Source: Stenotrophomonas sp. Iso1
GTDB taxonomy: Bacteria; Pseudomonadota; Gammaproteobacteria; Xanthomonadales; Xanthomonadaceae
Assembly (NCBI RefSeq): GCF_027497995.1
Contig: NZ_JAODBT010000003.1
Coordinates: forward strand, 248,001-312,000
Direction of reading: 5' to 3'
Length of the DNA: 64,000 nt
A program made the translations under genes and the position numbers. Shown here one piece after another: positions 1 to 7,607 of this stretch. A model generated the notes under the pieces. That model did not search any database. It worked only from the letters and a program-made list of their open reading frames with translations, and was not told the origin of the DNA. Numbering within the stretch: position 1 is the stretch's first letter; each line of letters starts with the position of its first letter.

Positions 1-50
1 TGCTGACCCAGGACGCCAGCGCCAAGCTGCAGTCGTCCAGCGCACAGTAA
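1..50 (+). CDS. C-terminal end of a truncated gene (possibly TolC)
   Basis: Only the last 15 codons and a TAA at 48-50 are visible, entering from the left edge. The visible residues (LTQDASAKLQSSSAQ) are polar and low complexity, like the tail of an outer-membrane efflux protein. A TolC gene next to waaA would fit the xanthomonad arrangement, but that is an inference from context and 15 residues cannot identify the protein. A strong terminator follows directly, so this is the end of its transcription unit. Confidence 0.35.
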   Translation, partial: LTQDASAKLQSSSAQ

Positions 51-69
51 GCAGTTGCTGCAACAAACG

Positions 70-101
70 AAAAGAGCGGGCTTCGGCCCGCTCTTTTTTT
101 G
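70..101 (+). terminator. Rho-independent terminator
   Basis: A perfect 11-bp stem (AAAGAGCGGGC / GCCCGCTCTTT) closed by a TTCG tetraloop is followed by a run of T. It lies 20 bp after the stop codon of the partial gene at 1-50. Confidence 0.9.
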
Positions 102-151
102 TTTCCGGACATAGCACCGGAATGGGCCCGGCAAACCGCAGTAAAAACATA

Positions 152-174
152 AGTACCGAGCAACGCTCGGCACT
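152..174. repeat. REP-like palindrome (SMAG/GTAG type)
   Basis: AGTACCGAG-CAACG-CTCGGCACT is a short imperfect palindrome between two convergent ends. It resembles the GTAG-headed REPs scattered through Stenotrophomonas genomes and matches the copy at 12699-12721, which reads GTAGTGCCGAG...CTCGGCA. No function is shown by the sequence. Confidence 0.5.
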
Positions 175-212
175 GGCCTCCGCCTAAGCCTGCGCGCTGC
201 GCGGCTATGCGT

Positions 213-1508
213 TTACACAGGCGGCGGCAACTTCGGTGCGATCAGCTCCAACGTGCGATGCAATGCGCCACGTCCATTGGCCACCAACGCGCGCCCGGCC
301 TGCACCATGCGCTCGCGCTCAGCCACGTCCTCAAGCAGTTCCGTCACCGCTGCCCCGACAGCGGCTGCGTCGGCACAGATGCGCAATGCGCCGGCCTCAT
401 CCATCCGCCGCGAGATCTCTGCGAAGTTGTGCAGATGCGGGCCGGTCACTGTCGCGGTCCCCATGGCTGCCGGTTCCAGAAGATTGTGCCCGCCAATGGC
501 CTGCAGGCTGCCGCCAACGAAGGCAACCTGTGCACAGGCAAAGAACGCCATCAGCTCGCCCAGGGTATCCACGACAAACACCTGGCTGTCGGCATCGGGC
601 CATTGCTGCGCGCGGCGCGTGGCGACCCGCCAACCCCGATCGCGCACCAGCGCCTCCACCCGGCCGAAGCGCTCCGGATGACGCGGCGCCCACAACAGCA
701 ATGCATCGGGATGGTGTTTCAGCAGCTGCGCGTGGATATCTACCACCGCCTGCTCCTCGCCTTCGTGGGTGCTGGCGGCGATCCAGACCGGGCGACCCAC
801 CGGTACATGCTGACGAAAGGCGTCCAGCATCGCCGTCGGATCCGGCGGGCGAATATCGAATTTCAAGTTACCCAGCGCACGCACCTGCTCCGGCCGGGCA
901 CCCAGTTCAATGAAACGCTGGGCGTCGTCCTGCGACTGCGCGGCCACGCAGGTCACTGTGCGCAGCGCCCGCCCGACCAGCGCCTTCAGCAAGCGATAGC
1001 CCTTCAGCGAACGCGCCGATAGCCGTGCGTTGAGGATGTAGACCGGGATGTCGCGGTCACGGCAACCAAACAGCATGTTCGGCCACAACTCCGTTTCCAG
1101 AATCAGCGCAAGACTGGGCCGGAAGTGACACAGAAACCGGGTAACGCTACCCGGCACGTCATACGGCAGATAGACGTGATCCACCGCATCGCCCCACAGC
1201 GTGCGCACACGCTGCGAGCCGGTAGGAGTGATGGTGGTGATGATCCAGCGGATATCCGGTCGCAGCTCACGCAGTGCATTGACCACTGGCGCGGCAGCAT
1301 TCACCTCGCCCACTGATACCGCATGCAGCCAGACCCGCGGCTGCCCGCCGCTCTCAGGGTAAGACGCATAGCGCTCATCCCAGCGCTTGAAGTACTCGCG
1401 CACACGAAAACCGCGCCACACCAAGTGGTAAACGGTGATCGGCAACAACAGATACAGCACGGCCGAATAGAGGCCACGCAGCAGAAGTTCGACGGGATCC
1501 TTACGCAT
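213..1508 (-). CDS. waaA: 3-deoxy-D-manno-octulosonic acid (Kdo) transferase
   Basis: WaaA (KdtA) adds Kdo from CMP-Kdo to the lipid IVA acceptor at the cytoplasmic face of the inner membrane, the step that starts the LPS core. The 431-residue protein has an N-terminal hydrophobic anchor (about 10-30), the HAVSVGE motif (about 62-68) holding the catalytic Glu, ETELWPN near 137, and a C-terminal GT-B half with FVGGSL and GGHNLLEP. Its length is normal for the family. It is divergent from an LpxL-type acyltransferase gene (1731), which also works on lipid A. The start is the ATG at 1508, giving the usual membrane anchor. Confidence 0.95.
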   Translation of the reverse strand: MRKDPVELLLRGLYSAVLYLLLPITVYHLVWRGFRVREYFKRWDERYASYPESGGQPRVWLHAVSVGEVNAAAPVVNALRELRPDIRWIITTITPTGSQRVRTLWGDAVDHVYLPYDVPGSVTRFLCHFRPSLALILETELWPNMLFGCRDRDIPVYILNARLSARSLKGYRLLKALVGRALRTVTCVAAQSQDDAQRFIELGARPEQVRALGNLKFDIRPPDPTAMLDAFRQHVPVGRPVWIAASTHEGEEQAVVDIHAQLLKHHPDALLLWAPRHPERFGRVEALVRDRGWRVATRRAQQWPDADSQVFVVDTLGELMAFFACAQVAFVGGSLQAIGGHNLLEPAAMGTATVTGPHLHNFAEISRRMDEAGALRICADAAAVGAAVTELLEDVAERERMVQAGRALVANGRGALHRTLELIAPKLPPPV

Positions 1509-1730
1509 CGGCGAAGGATACGGGAGAACGCCGGAAGTGAGTGAAAGCAGGCAGGGTAGTGAGTGAAGCGCGGTGCGTAATGCGTAAAGACAACCGCAAC
1601 CGCCGAAGCCTGGCCGCAGCTGAGCCCTCCCCCTTTGCGCGCCACAGGAGTACGGGCAACGTAGTTTTGGCCCTTACTCACGCCTCTCAACTTACGCCTG
1701 CCTCCCGTCCCCGTGGCTTAGAATCGACAC

Positions 1731-2660
1731 ATGTCCGATTCACCCTCTACCGCCACCCGCCCTTCCCTCCTGCAGCCACGGCATTGGCCGACCTTCGCCT
1801 TGCTGGGCGTTGCCATGCTGGCCGCACGCCTGCCTTGGACCTTGCAGCGCGCGCTCGGTCGGGGCGTCGGCTGGTTGGCGTTGCATCTGGCGAGCAGCCG
1901 GCGTCATGCGACCGAAGTGAATCTCAAACTGTGCTTCCCCGAAAAGGACGAGGCATGGCGTCAGCGTCTATTGCGGGACAGCTTTGATGCGTTGGGCGTG
2001 GGGATCTTCGAATTCGCCCGTGCCTGGTGGGGCAGCATCGATGCCATCCGCCCGCAGGTTCAGATCGAAGGGCTGGAACAACTCAAGGCATTGCAGGCCG
2101 AAGGCCGTGGCGTGCTGCTGATCTCCGGCCATTTCATGACGCTGGAAATGTGTGGCCGCCTGCTGTGCGACCACGTACCGCTTGCCGGCATGTACCGCAA
2201 ATACCGCAACCCGGTGATGGAGTGGGCGGTGAAGAGTGGCCGTCTACGCTATGCCAGTGCGATGTATGCCAATGAAGACATCCGCGCGACGGTGCGTCAC
2301 CTGAAGAAAGGCGGCCTGCTCTGGTATGCGCCGGACCAGGACATGCGCGGCAAGGACTCGGTATTCGTACCGTTCTTCGGCATGCCGGCATCGACCATCA
2401 CCGCCACCCACCAGTTCGCACGCATGACCGGCTGCGCCGTGGTGCCCTTTTTCCATCGCCGTGTCGGCAGCAGCTACGTGCTGAAGATCGCACCACCGCT
2501 TCCGGACTTCCCTTCCGACGATGTTGTGGCCGACACCGCGCAGGTGAATGCCGCCATCGAAGAGATGGTGCGTGAAGCTCCCGCTCAGTATCTGTGGATC
2601 CACCGTCGCTTCAAACGCCAACCTGAAGGCCTCAGCGACTTCTACTCACAGCGAAAATGA
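1731..2660 (+). CDS. lpxL: Lipid A biosynthesis lauroyl/myristoyl acyltransferase (LpxL/HtrB family)
   Basis: This 309-residue protein belongs to the LpxL/LpxM family, which moves an acyl chain from acyl-ACP onto Kdo2-lipid IVA in the inner membrane. It has an N-terminal hydrophobic segment (about 21-33) and the catalytic HX4(D/E) motif as HFMTLE (134-139). The conserved YRK (GMYRKYRNP) and the later DQD (APDQDMRGKDSVFVPFFG) motif are both present. The gene is divergent from waaA, whose product makes its substrate. The sequence does not say whether it is the LpxL or LpxM type, so the symbol is tentative. Confidence 0.85.
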   Translation: MSDSPSTATRPSLLQPRHWPTFALLGVAMLAARLPWTLQRALGRGVGWLALHLASSRRHATEVNLKLCFPEKDEAWRQRLLRDSFDALGVGIFEFARAWWGSIDAIRPQVQIEGLEQLKALQAEGRGVLLISGHFMTLEMCGRLLCDHVPLAGMYRKYRNPVMEWAVKSGRLRYASAMYANEDIRATVRHLKKGGLLWYAPDQDMRGKDSVFVPFFGMPASTITATHQFARMTGCAVVPFFHRRVGSSYVLKIAPPLPDFPSDDVVADTAQVNAAIEEMVREAPAQYLWIHRRFKRQPEGLSDFYSQRK

Positions 2661-2685
2661 GCTGAGAGGCAGCAGTCCGCGCTCC

Positions 2686-4029
2686 TCACGCTTGGCTTGT
2701 CCGCCTCTGCTCTTGCGCCAGCAGCGCGCCAGCAAACAGCGCAGCCAACAACACCGTTACTCCACCCCAGAACGTTGAATAAAACGCCAGATGCGTGTTC
2801 AACGGAAACACGGTGGCAGCCAGCGCCAATGCTGCCGGACGGGCGCGGTCGCGTGCCTCGGCACACGCATAGCGCCAAGCGCGCATCGCCATCGCGGCAC
2901 CGGCCAACCACAGCAACAAGCCCAGCAGTCCGGTTTCGGCGAGGATTTCCAGCACAATCTGATGCGCGTGCAAGGCCGGAGTTGCGCCCCACACAGCGGT
3001 GCGCTCCGGCATCGGATCGCAGCCGGAATACGCCCGGCGGAAATCACGCACGCCCACGCCGTTGATTGGATGCTCGCGCACCATGCACAACGCTGCGCCC
3101 CATATCTGGCTGCGCCCGGACAGGGCTTCGTTGACACCCTTGGCATCGCCGCTGAGCGCCATCGCCGTGCGTGAGAAGCGCTCGCGCACCTGCGACGAGC
3201 CCATGCCCAGTGCCGCTAAACCGACCACGCCAGCCAACAGCACCAGCGTCATCCACTTCGCCCCCAGCAGTCGCCAGCCCGAGAACAACACGATCAACGC
3301 ATAGGTGATCCACGACGCGCGCGAGCCAGCAAGCACCAGGACCACGCCAACCAGCACTGCCGCCAACAGCCAGCCCCATCGCCCCCAACGGGCGCCCGCG
3401 AAGAACAGCAGGAACGGCGACATCGTCGCCAGCACCTGGCCGAACTTGAGGTTGCATGGCCCGAACACGCCAGATAGCCGATCTGCTGCCGCAATCTCTT
3501 CCGCGCTGCAGAGGCCATGTCCATTGACCAGCCATTTGAGCTGGTCCATCGACCAGAACAACGGGCTGCTACCGAGCAGCACCTGTGCCAATGCATCCAG
3601 CGTCCATACGCCGGTGATCACGGCCAATCCAGTGAAAGTGGTGCGCCGCCGCTGCGGGGTCGCTACGGCAATGGCCACCAGCCACATGAAAGGCAGGTAG
3701 CGCAGCGCGGCTGCTACCTTTGTCCAACTTTTGCCAGGGTCGGCCGCATCCACGGCCGACACCGCCTGCGGTAGCCAGTAGGCCATGAACAGCACGCCGG
3801 TCAACGCCCACGCCGGGATGCTCAGCAATGGCCGGATGCCCCCTTTGACATGCAACTGCAGCAGACGCACCACGGTGAATAGTGCGCCCGACGTCAACAC
3901 CGCCTCGGCAATGCCCGGCGCCGGCCATAGCGCGACAAAGGCGATTACCCACGCTGCCGCCCAACGCCCCGGAAGACGTTGCACCGCCATGCTTTCCGTC
4001 AGCTCAACCGATGAGTTCGCCATAGACAT
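2686..4029 (-). CDS. O-antigen ligase / Wzy-like polytopic membrane protein
   Basis: This 447-residue protein is almost entirely hydrophobic, with about 10-12 predicted membrane segments. It carries the Wzy_C (WaaL) signature: a GSRASWITYALIVLF segment, then a large periplasmic loop with GVGVRDFRRAY and HAHQIVLEILAETGLLGLLLW. Such proteins join undecaprenyl-linked glycan to lipid A-core, or act as polymerases. The start lies inside the upstream glycosyltransferase gene (26-bp overlap), so the two are translationally coupled. A second ATG at 4023 is also possible. Ligase versus polymerase cannot be decided here. Confidence 0.8.
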   Translation of the reverse strand: MSMANSSVELTESMAVQRLPGRWAAAWVIAFVALWPAPGIAEAVLTSGALFTVVRLLQLHVKGGIRPLLSIPAWALTGVLFMAYWLPQAVSAVDAADPGKSWTKVAAALRYLPFMWLVAIAVATPQRRRTTFTGLAVITGVWTLDALAQVLLGSSPLFWSMDQLKWLVNGHGLCSAEEIAAADRLSGVFGPCNLKFGQVLATMSPFLLFFAGARWGRWGWLLAAVLVGVVLVLAGSRASWITYALIVLFSGWRLLGAKWMTLVLLAGVVGLAALGMGSSQVRERFSRTAMALSGDAKGVNEALSGRSQIWGAALCMVREHPINGVGVRDFRRAYSGCDPMPERTAVWGATPALHAHQIVLEILAETGLLGLLLWLAGAAMAMRAWRYACAEARDRARPAALALAATVFPLNTHLAFYSTFWGGVTVLLAALFAGALLAQEQRRTSQA

Positions 4030-5119
4030 CCAGTGTGGCGCGTTGCATTGCCTGCAAAGTGAAGGGAATGCGTGCCGGCAATGCTGGCGGATGCCGCAGC
4101 AGCGTCAATGCCGTTTGGGCCAGAGCGACCTCATCCCCTACCGCCACTGCCCCGGTAGGTTGCAACTGCGTCAGCAACTCGCCGACACCGCCGTGGTTCC
4201 AGCCCAGCACGGGGCGCCCCACGGAAAGGGCTTCGACCACTGTGCGACCGAACGCCTCTGGCTTATCTGAAACCTGCAGCACCAGATCGCTGGCGGCGTA
4301 GGCCTGGGCGATTCGACTGGTCGGCTCGGTCAATGCCACGTGGTCGCCGACGCCGAGGCGCTGCGCCAATTGTTCCAGTTCGCGTATGTAGGCTTCACGC
4401 CCCGGCTCACGGGCACCCGGCATCCACAGCACTGCGTTGCTCTCACCGTGTTGATGCAATGAAGCCAGCAGCTGAATGGCGTGTGCGTGCCCCTTCAGGC
4501 GCGTGCCGCGCCCGGGCAGCAGCAGCAAAGGGCCATCGCCGGCCAGTTGCCGGTGGTGCTTGGCCACTTCCAGACGCGGGCGACGATCAGTGCGCGCCAC
4601 ACGCGGAAACTGGGCCACATCGACGCCGCGCGGTATCACCCGCAGTTTGTCTGGATCGGTCGCCGGGTAGTTGGCGAGCAGATAACCACGCACGGTCTGC
4701 GATACGCAGATCACCCGCTCGCCACTGACCATGATGCCGCTGTAACGGCCCGGTGAATTCAGGCCATGCATGGTTGTCAGCCAACGCGGCCGGCTGGCCG
4801 CAGGCATACCCCTGAGCGCATACCAACCCAGCCAGGCGGGCAAACGCGAGCGCGCATGCACGATGTCCGCGTCGATTTCGGTAAATAAGCGCCGCAGCGA
4901 CGCCACATGCCGCAACGTCAGTAGCGATTTGCGGCCAATATCAAGCGTGAGGTGCTCTGCGCCACTGTCCAGCAATGGCTGTACCAAACGCCCGCCTGCG
5001 GAGACCACGATGGCGCGATGGCCTGCAGCCACCAGCGCACGGGCAACCTCCAAGGTTGAGCGTTCGACACCGCCGGAGTGCAGCGCCGGCAGCAACTGCA
5101 CCACAGTCAGACGGCGCAT
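4004..5119 (-). CDS. Glycosyltransferase family 4 (GT-B fold)
   Basis: This 371-residue GT-B glycosyltransferase opens with a donor-fold signature (VVQLLPALHSGGVERSTLEVA). Its C-terminal half carries the nucleotide-sugar EX7E region (KPEAFGRTVVEALSVGRPVLGW). It is soluble or membrane-associated and probably adds a sugar during LPS core or O-chain assembly, because the next gene of the operon is an O-antigen ligase and waaA and lpxL are close by. Donor and acceptor cannot be told from sequence. The ATG at 5119 follows the zf-CHCC stop by 9 bp. Confidence 0.85.
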   Translation of the reverse strand: MRRLTVVQLLPALHSGGVERSTLEVARALVAAGHRAIVVSAGGRLVQPLLDSGAEHLTLDIGRKSLLTLRHVASLRRLFTEIDADIVHARSRLPAWLGWYALRGMPAASRPRWLTTMHGLNSPGRYSGIMVSGERVICVSQTVRGYLLANYPATDPDKLRVIPRGVDVAQFPRVARTDRRPRLEVAKHHRQLAGDGPLLLLPGRGTRLKGHAHAIQLLASLHQHGESNAVLWMPGAREPGREAYIRELEQLAQRLGVGDHVALTEPTSRIAQAYAASDLVLQVSDKPEAFGRTVVEALSVGRPVLGWNHGGVGELLTQLQPTGAVAVGDEVALAQTALTLLRHPPALPARIPFTLQAMQRATLDVYGELIG

Positions 5120-5128
5120 CGATCCGTG

Positions 5129-5326
5129 TCAGTCAACCAGCACGAACACGGAGCCGCAATATGGGCACGCAGCCTCGCCATTGGGCTCGTTCTCGATAGG
5201 CAGATAAACGCGCGGGTGCGAGTTCCACAGCGCCATTTCCGGCGTCGGGCAGCTCAACGGCAGGTCGGCGCGGTGGACGTTGTAGCGCTTCTCGGCGTTG
5301 GCCGGTGCGGTGGCGGTATGGCTCAT
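5129..5326 (-). CDS. Small zf-CHCC zinc-finger protein
   Basis: This is a 65-residue protein of the zf-CHCC family, related to the zinc-binding NDUFS6 subunit of complex I. It shows SCP, NSHPRVYLPI and the closing CPYCGSVFVL, which supply the Cys-His-Cys-Cys set. Reading further upstream to 5491 would add an unrelated 55-residue arginine-rich extension, so the ATG at 5326 is preferred. It sits between the ABC exporter and the glycosyltransferase on the same strand. Its role in bacteria is not established. Confidence 0.8.
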   Translation of the reverse strand: MSHTATAPANAEKRYNVHRADLPLSCPTPEMALWNSHPRVYLPIENEPNGEAACPYCGSVFVLVD

Positions 5327-5444
5327 GGCGTCATTCACGGAAAAACCAGGACGCGCAATTCTAGCAGTGGCGAGCGGGTGCGGACCGTTTGGCGGACCTG
5401 GCGCCGGGCACTCAAGCCGACGCCCGCCGTCACAGTTGCCTGTT

Positions 5445-7571
5445 TCACGCCGGCAGCGGTGCCCCCACCGGTTCAGCCTCGGCCGCCGCATCGATGGATT
5501 CGGCCTGAGGGCGCAGTTCTTCCACGATCCGGCCCTGTTCCATCACCAGCACCCGGTCAGCGCTGGCAATGGTCTCCGGGCGATGGGCGATGATCACCCG
5601 GGTCAGCCGCAGGCTACGCACGGCATCGTTGACCAGCCGCTCGCTCATCACGTCCAGATGGCTGGTTGCCTCATCCAGGAACAACAGCTTTGGCTGCCGG
5701 TACAAAGCGCGCGCCAGGATGACCCGCTGCTTCTGCCCGCCCGAAAGCGAACTGCCCATGTCACCGATCAAACCGTGGTAGCCCATCGGCATCGCCATGA
5801 TGTCCTCGTGCACCGCCGACAAGCGCGCGGCAACCTCAACCCGGGCCAGGTCGAAGTCCGGATCGAAGAAGCCGATGTTGTCGGCAATGCTGCCGGCGAA
5901 CAGCTGGTCGTCCTGCATCACCGCACCAACGATGGCCCGCACATTACGCGCACCCAATCGGTGCAGCTCATGGCCGCCGATGCGAATACTGCCGGTGGTC
6001 GGCCGCAACAGGCCCAGCAGCAGTTTGACCAGCGTGGTCTTGCCGCAACCCGAAGCACCGACAACCGCCACCGATTCACCGGGTGTGATGCTGAAACTGC
6101 AATCCTTCAGCACCCACGGCTCACCATCCGCGTAACGGAAGCAAAGGTTCTCAACCTCAATACGAGCATCCTCCGGTGGCAGGCCTTCGATACTGCCAGC
6201 CGCATCCTCCGGCGCCGTCAGCACGATGTCGGCAAGTCGCTCGCCATGCAGCCGAAGCATGCGGAACTCCAGCCATTTGTCGATCAATGCGCTCATGCGC
6301 CCGGCGAACTGATCCTTGTAGGCTAGGTAGGCAATCAACATGCCCACCGAAAACACGTTGTCCAATGCCAACAACGCGCCGATCCAGATCACCGCAACGC
6401 GCTCCATGCCGAACAGCAATTGACTTGCCCCATTGAAACCCAGGCCCAAATGCGCCAACCGCACGTCGCGATTGACCGTGTCCACCATCAAGTTGTCATA
6501 GGTACTGCGGCGGCGTGATTCCTCACCCGCTACTTTCAGGCTCTGCATGCCGCGCAGCGATTCCAGCAGATGCGTCTGTTGCTTCGCCGCCGTCACCAAC
6601 TGCTGCTCGGTGCCATCACGCAAGGGGCGCCACGCCAACGCACGGATGCCGGTGTACAGCAGCACGGCCAGCACTGTCACCAATGCCAGTTTCCAGCTGT
6701 AGACCAGCATCAACGTCAGCGTCACCACCGCCATCAAGCCGTCGATCAACGCTTCGACAAAGCTGGTGGTCAAGGTCCGTTGGATGGCCTGCACCGACGA
6801 TAGACGCGAAGTGATGTCGCCGAGGTTGCGCTTTTCGAAGAAGTCCAGCGGCAACCTGAGCAGGTGCGCGAACACGTTGCCCGTCCACTGCAAACCCAAC
6901 CGCGAAGACAGATGCACCACGGCAATGCCACGCAGCACACCGATGCCGACCTGGAGCAACAGCGCCAAGCCAAACCCCAGCCCGAGCACGGTCAGCAGAT
7001 CGCGGTCAGCTGATACCAGCACCTGATCGACCACCCACTGCATCAGGAACGGCGCCAGCACCACAAACACCTGCAACGCCAGCGACAACGCGACAATCTG
7101 CCCAAGCGCCTGCCATAAGCCGCGAACCGGCCCAGTCAGCTGCCGAACGGTCACCGAGGGGCTGGTCTTGCGCGGCGTGAAATCCGCCGTTGGCGACAGC
7201 TCCAGCGCCACGCCAGTGAAGTGATCGGACACCTCGGTCAGCGACAGCTTCCGCTCACCAACGGCCGGATCCAGCACCACCGCCTTCGACTTGCTGACTT
7301 TCTTCAACACAACAAAGTGGTTTAGATCCCAATGCAGAACGCACGGCAGTTTCAGTTTCCCCAGATCCTCCATGTCCAGCCGCAACGGCCGCGTTGAGAA
7401 CCCAAGCTCCTGCGCGATGCCAATCAAATGACTGAGCTTTGCGCCCTTCAGTGACAGCGAAAAGCGCCGCCGCAGCTCTGGCAAACCAATGTGCAGCCCA
7501 TGTGCGTCGGCCACCATCGCCAGTGAAGCCAGGCCGCATTCGGCCGCCTCGGATTGAATAATCGTCTTCAT
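5445..7571 (-). CDS. Bacteriocin-type ABC exporter with C39 peptidase domain (CvaB-like)
   Basis: This 708-residue inner-membrane exporter should cleave double-glycine leaders and pump the released peptide through a CvaA/TolC channel. The C39 peptidase domain (1-125) keeps Gln6, catalytic Cys12 (SEAAECGLA), His85 (LNHFVVL) and Asp101 (LDPAVGE). A six-helix ABC membrane domain spans about 150-430. The ATPase has Walker A GASGCGKTT (505-513), the signature LSGGQ (608-612) and Walker B LLFLDE (628-633). All catalytic residues are present, so it should be active. Upstream on the same strand are an M16 protease and a CvaA/HlyD-like adaptor. Xylella and other xanthomonads carry similar cvaA-cvaB loci (remembered). 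Confidence 0.92.
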   Translation of the reverse strand: MKTIIQSEAAECGLASLAMVADAHGLHIGLPELRRRFSLSLKGAKLSHLIGIAQELGFSTRPLRLDMEDLGKLKLPCVLHWDLNHFVVLKKVSKSKAVVLDPAVGERKLSLTEVSDHFTGVALELSPTADFTPRKTSPSVTVRQLTGPVRGLWQALGQIVALSLALQVFVVLAPFLMQWVVDQVLVSADRDLLTVLGLGFGLALLLQVGIGVLRGIAVVHLSSRLGLQWTGNVFAHLLRLPLDFFEKRNLGDITSRLSSVQAIQRTLTTSFVEALIDGLMAVVTLTLMLVYSWKLALVTVLAVLLYTGIRALAWRPLRDGTEQQLVTAAKQQTHLLESLRGMQSLKVAGEESRRRSTYDNLMVDTVNRDVRLAHLGLGFNGASQLLFGMERVAVIWIGALLALDNVFSVGMLIAYLAYKDQFAGRMSALIDKWLEFRMLRLHGERLADIVLTAPEDAAGSIEGLPPEDARIEVENLCFRYADGEPWVLKDCSFSITPGESVAVVGASGCGKTTLVKLLLGLLRPTTGSIRIGGHELHRLGARNVRAIVGAVMQDDQLFAGSIADNIGFFDPDFDLARVEVAARLSAVHEDIMAMPMGYHGLIGDMGSSLSGGQKQRVILARALYRQPKLLFLDEATSHLDVMSERLVNDAVRSLRLTRVIIAHRPETIASADRVLVMEQGRIVEELRPQAESIDAAAEAEPVGAPLPA

Positions 7572-7607
7572 GACAAGAGGCGACCAAAGGCCGCCCCTGT
7601 TTCTCCC

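Noticed and set aside
5327..5491. Longer N-terminus for the zf-CHCC protein
   Set aside because: The extension is Arg/Pro/Gly-rich, overlaps the ABC exporter's 3' end and is not part of the family.
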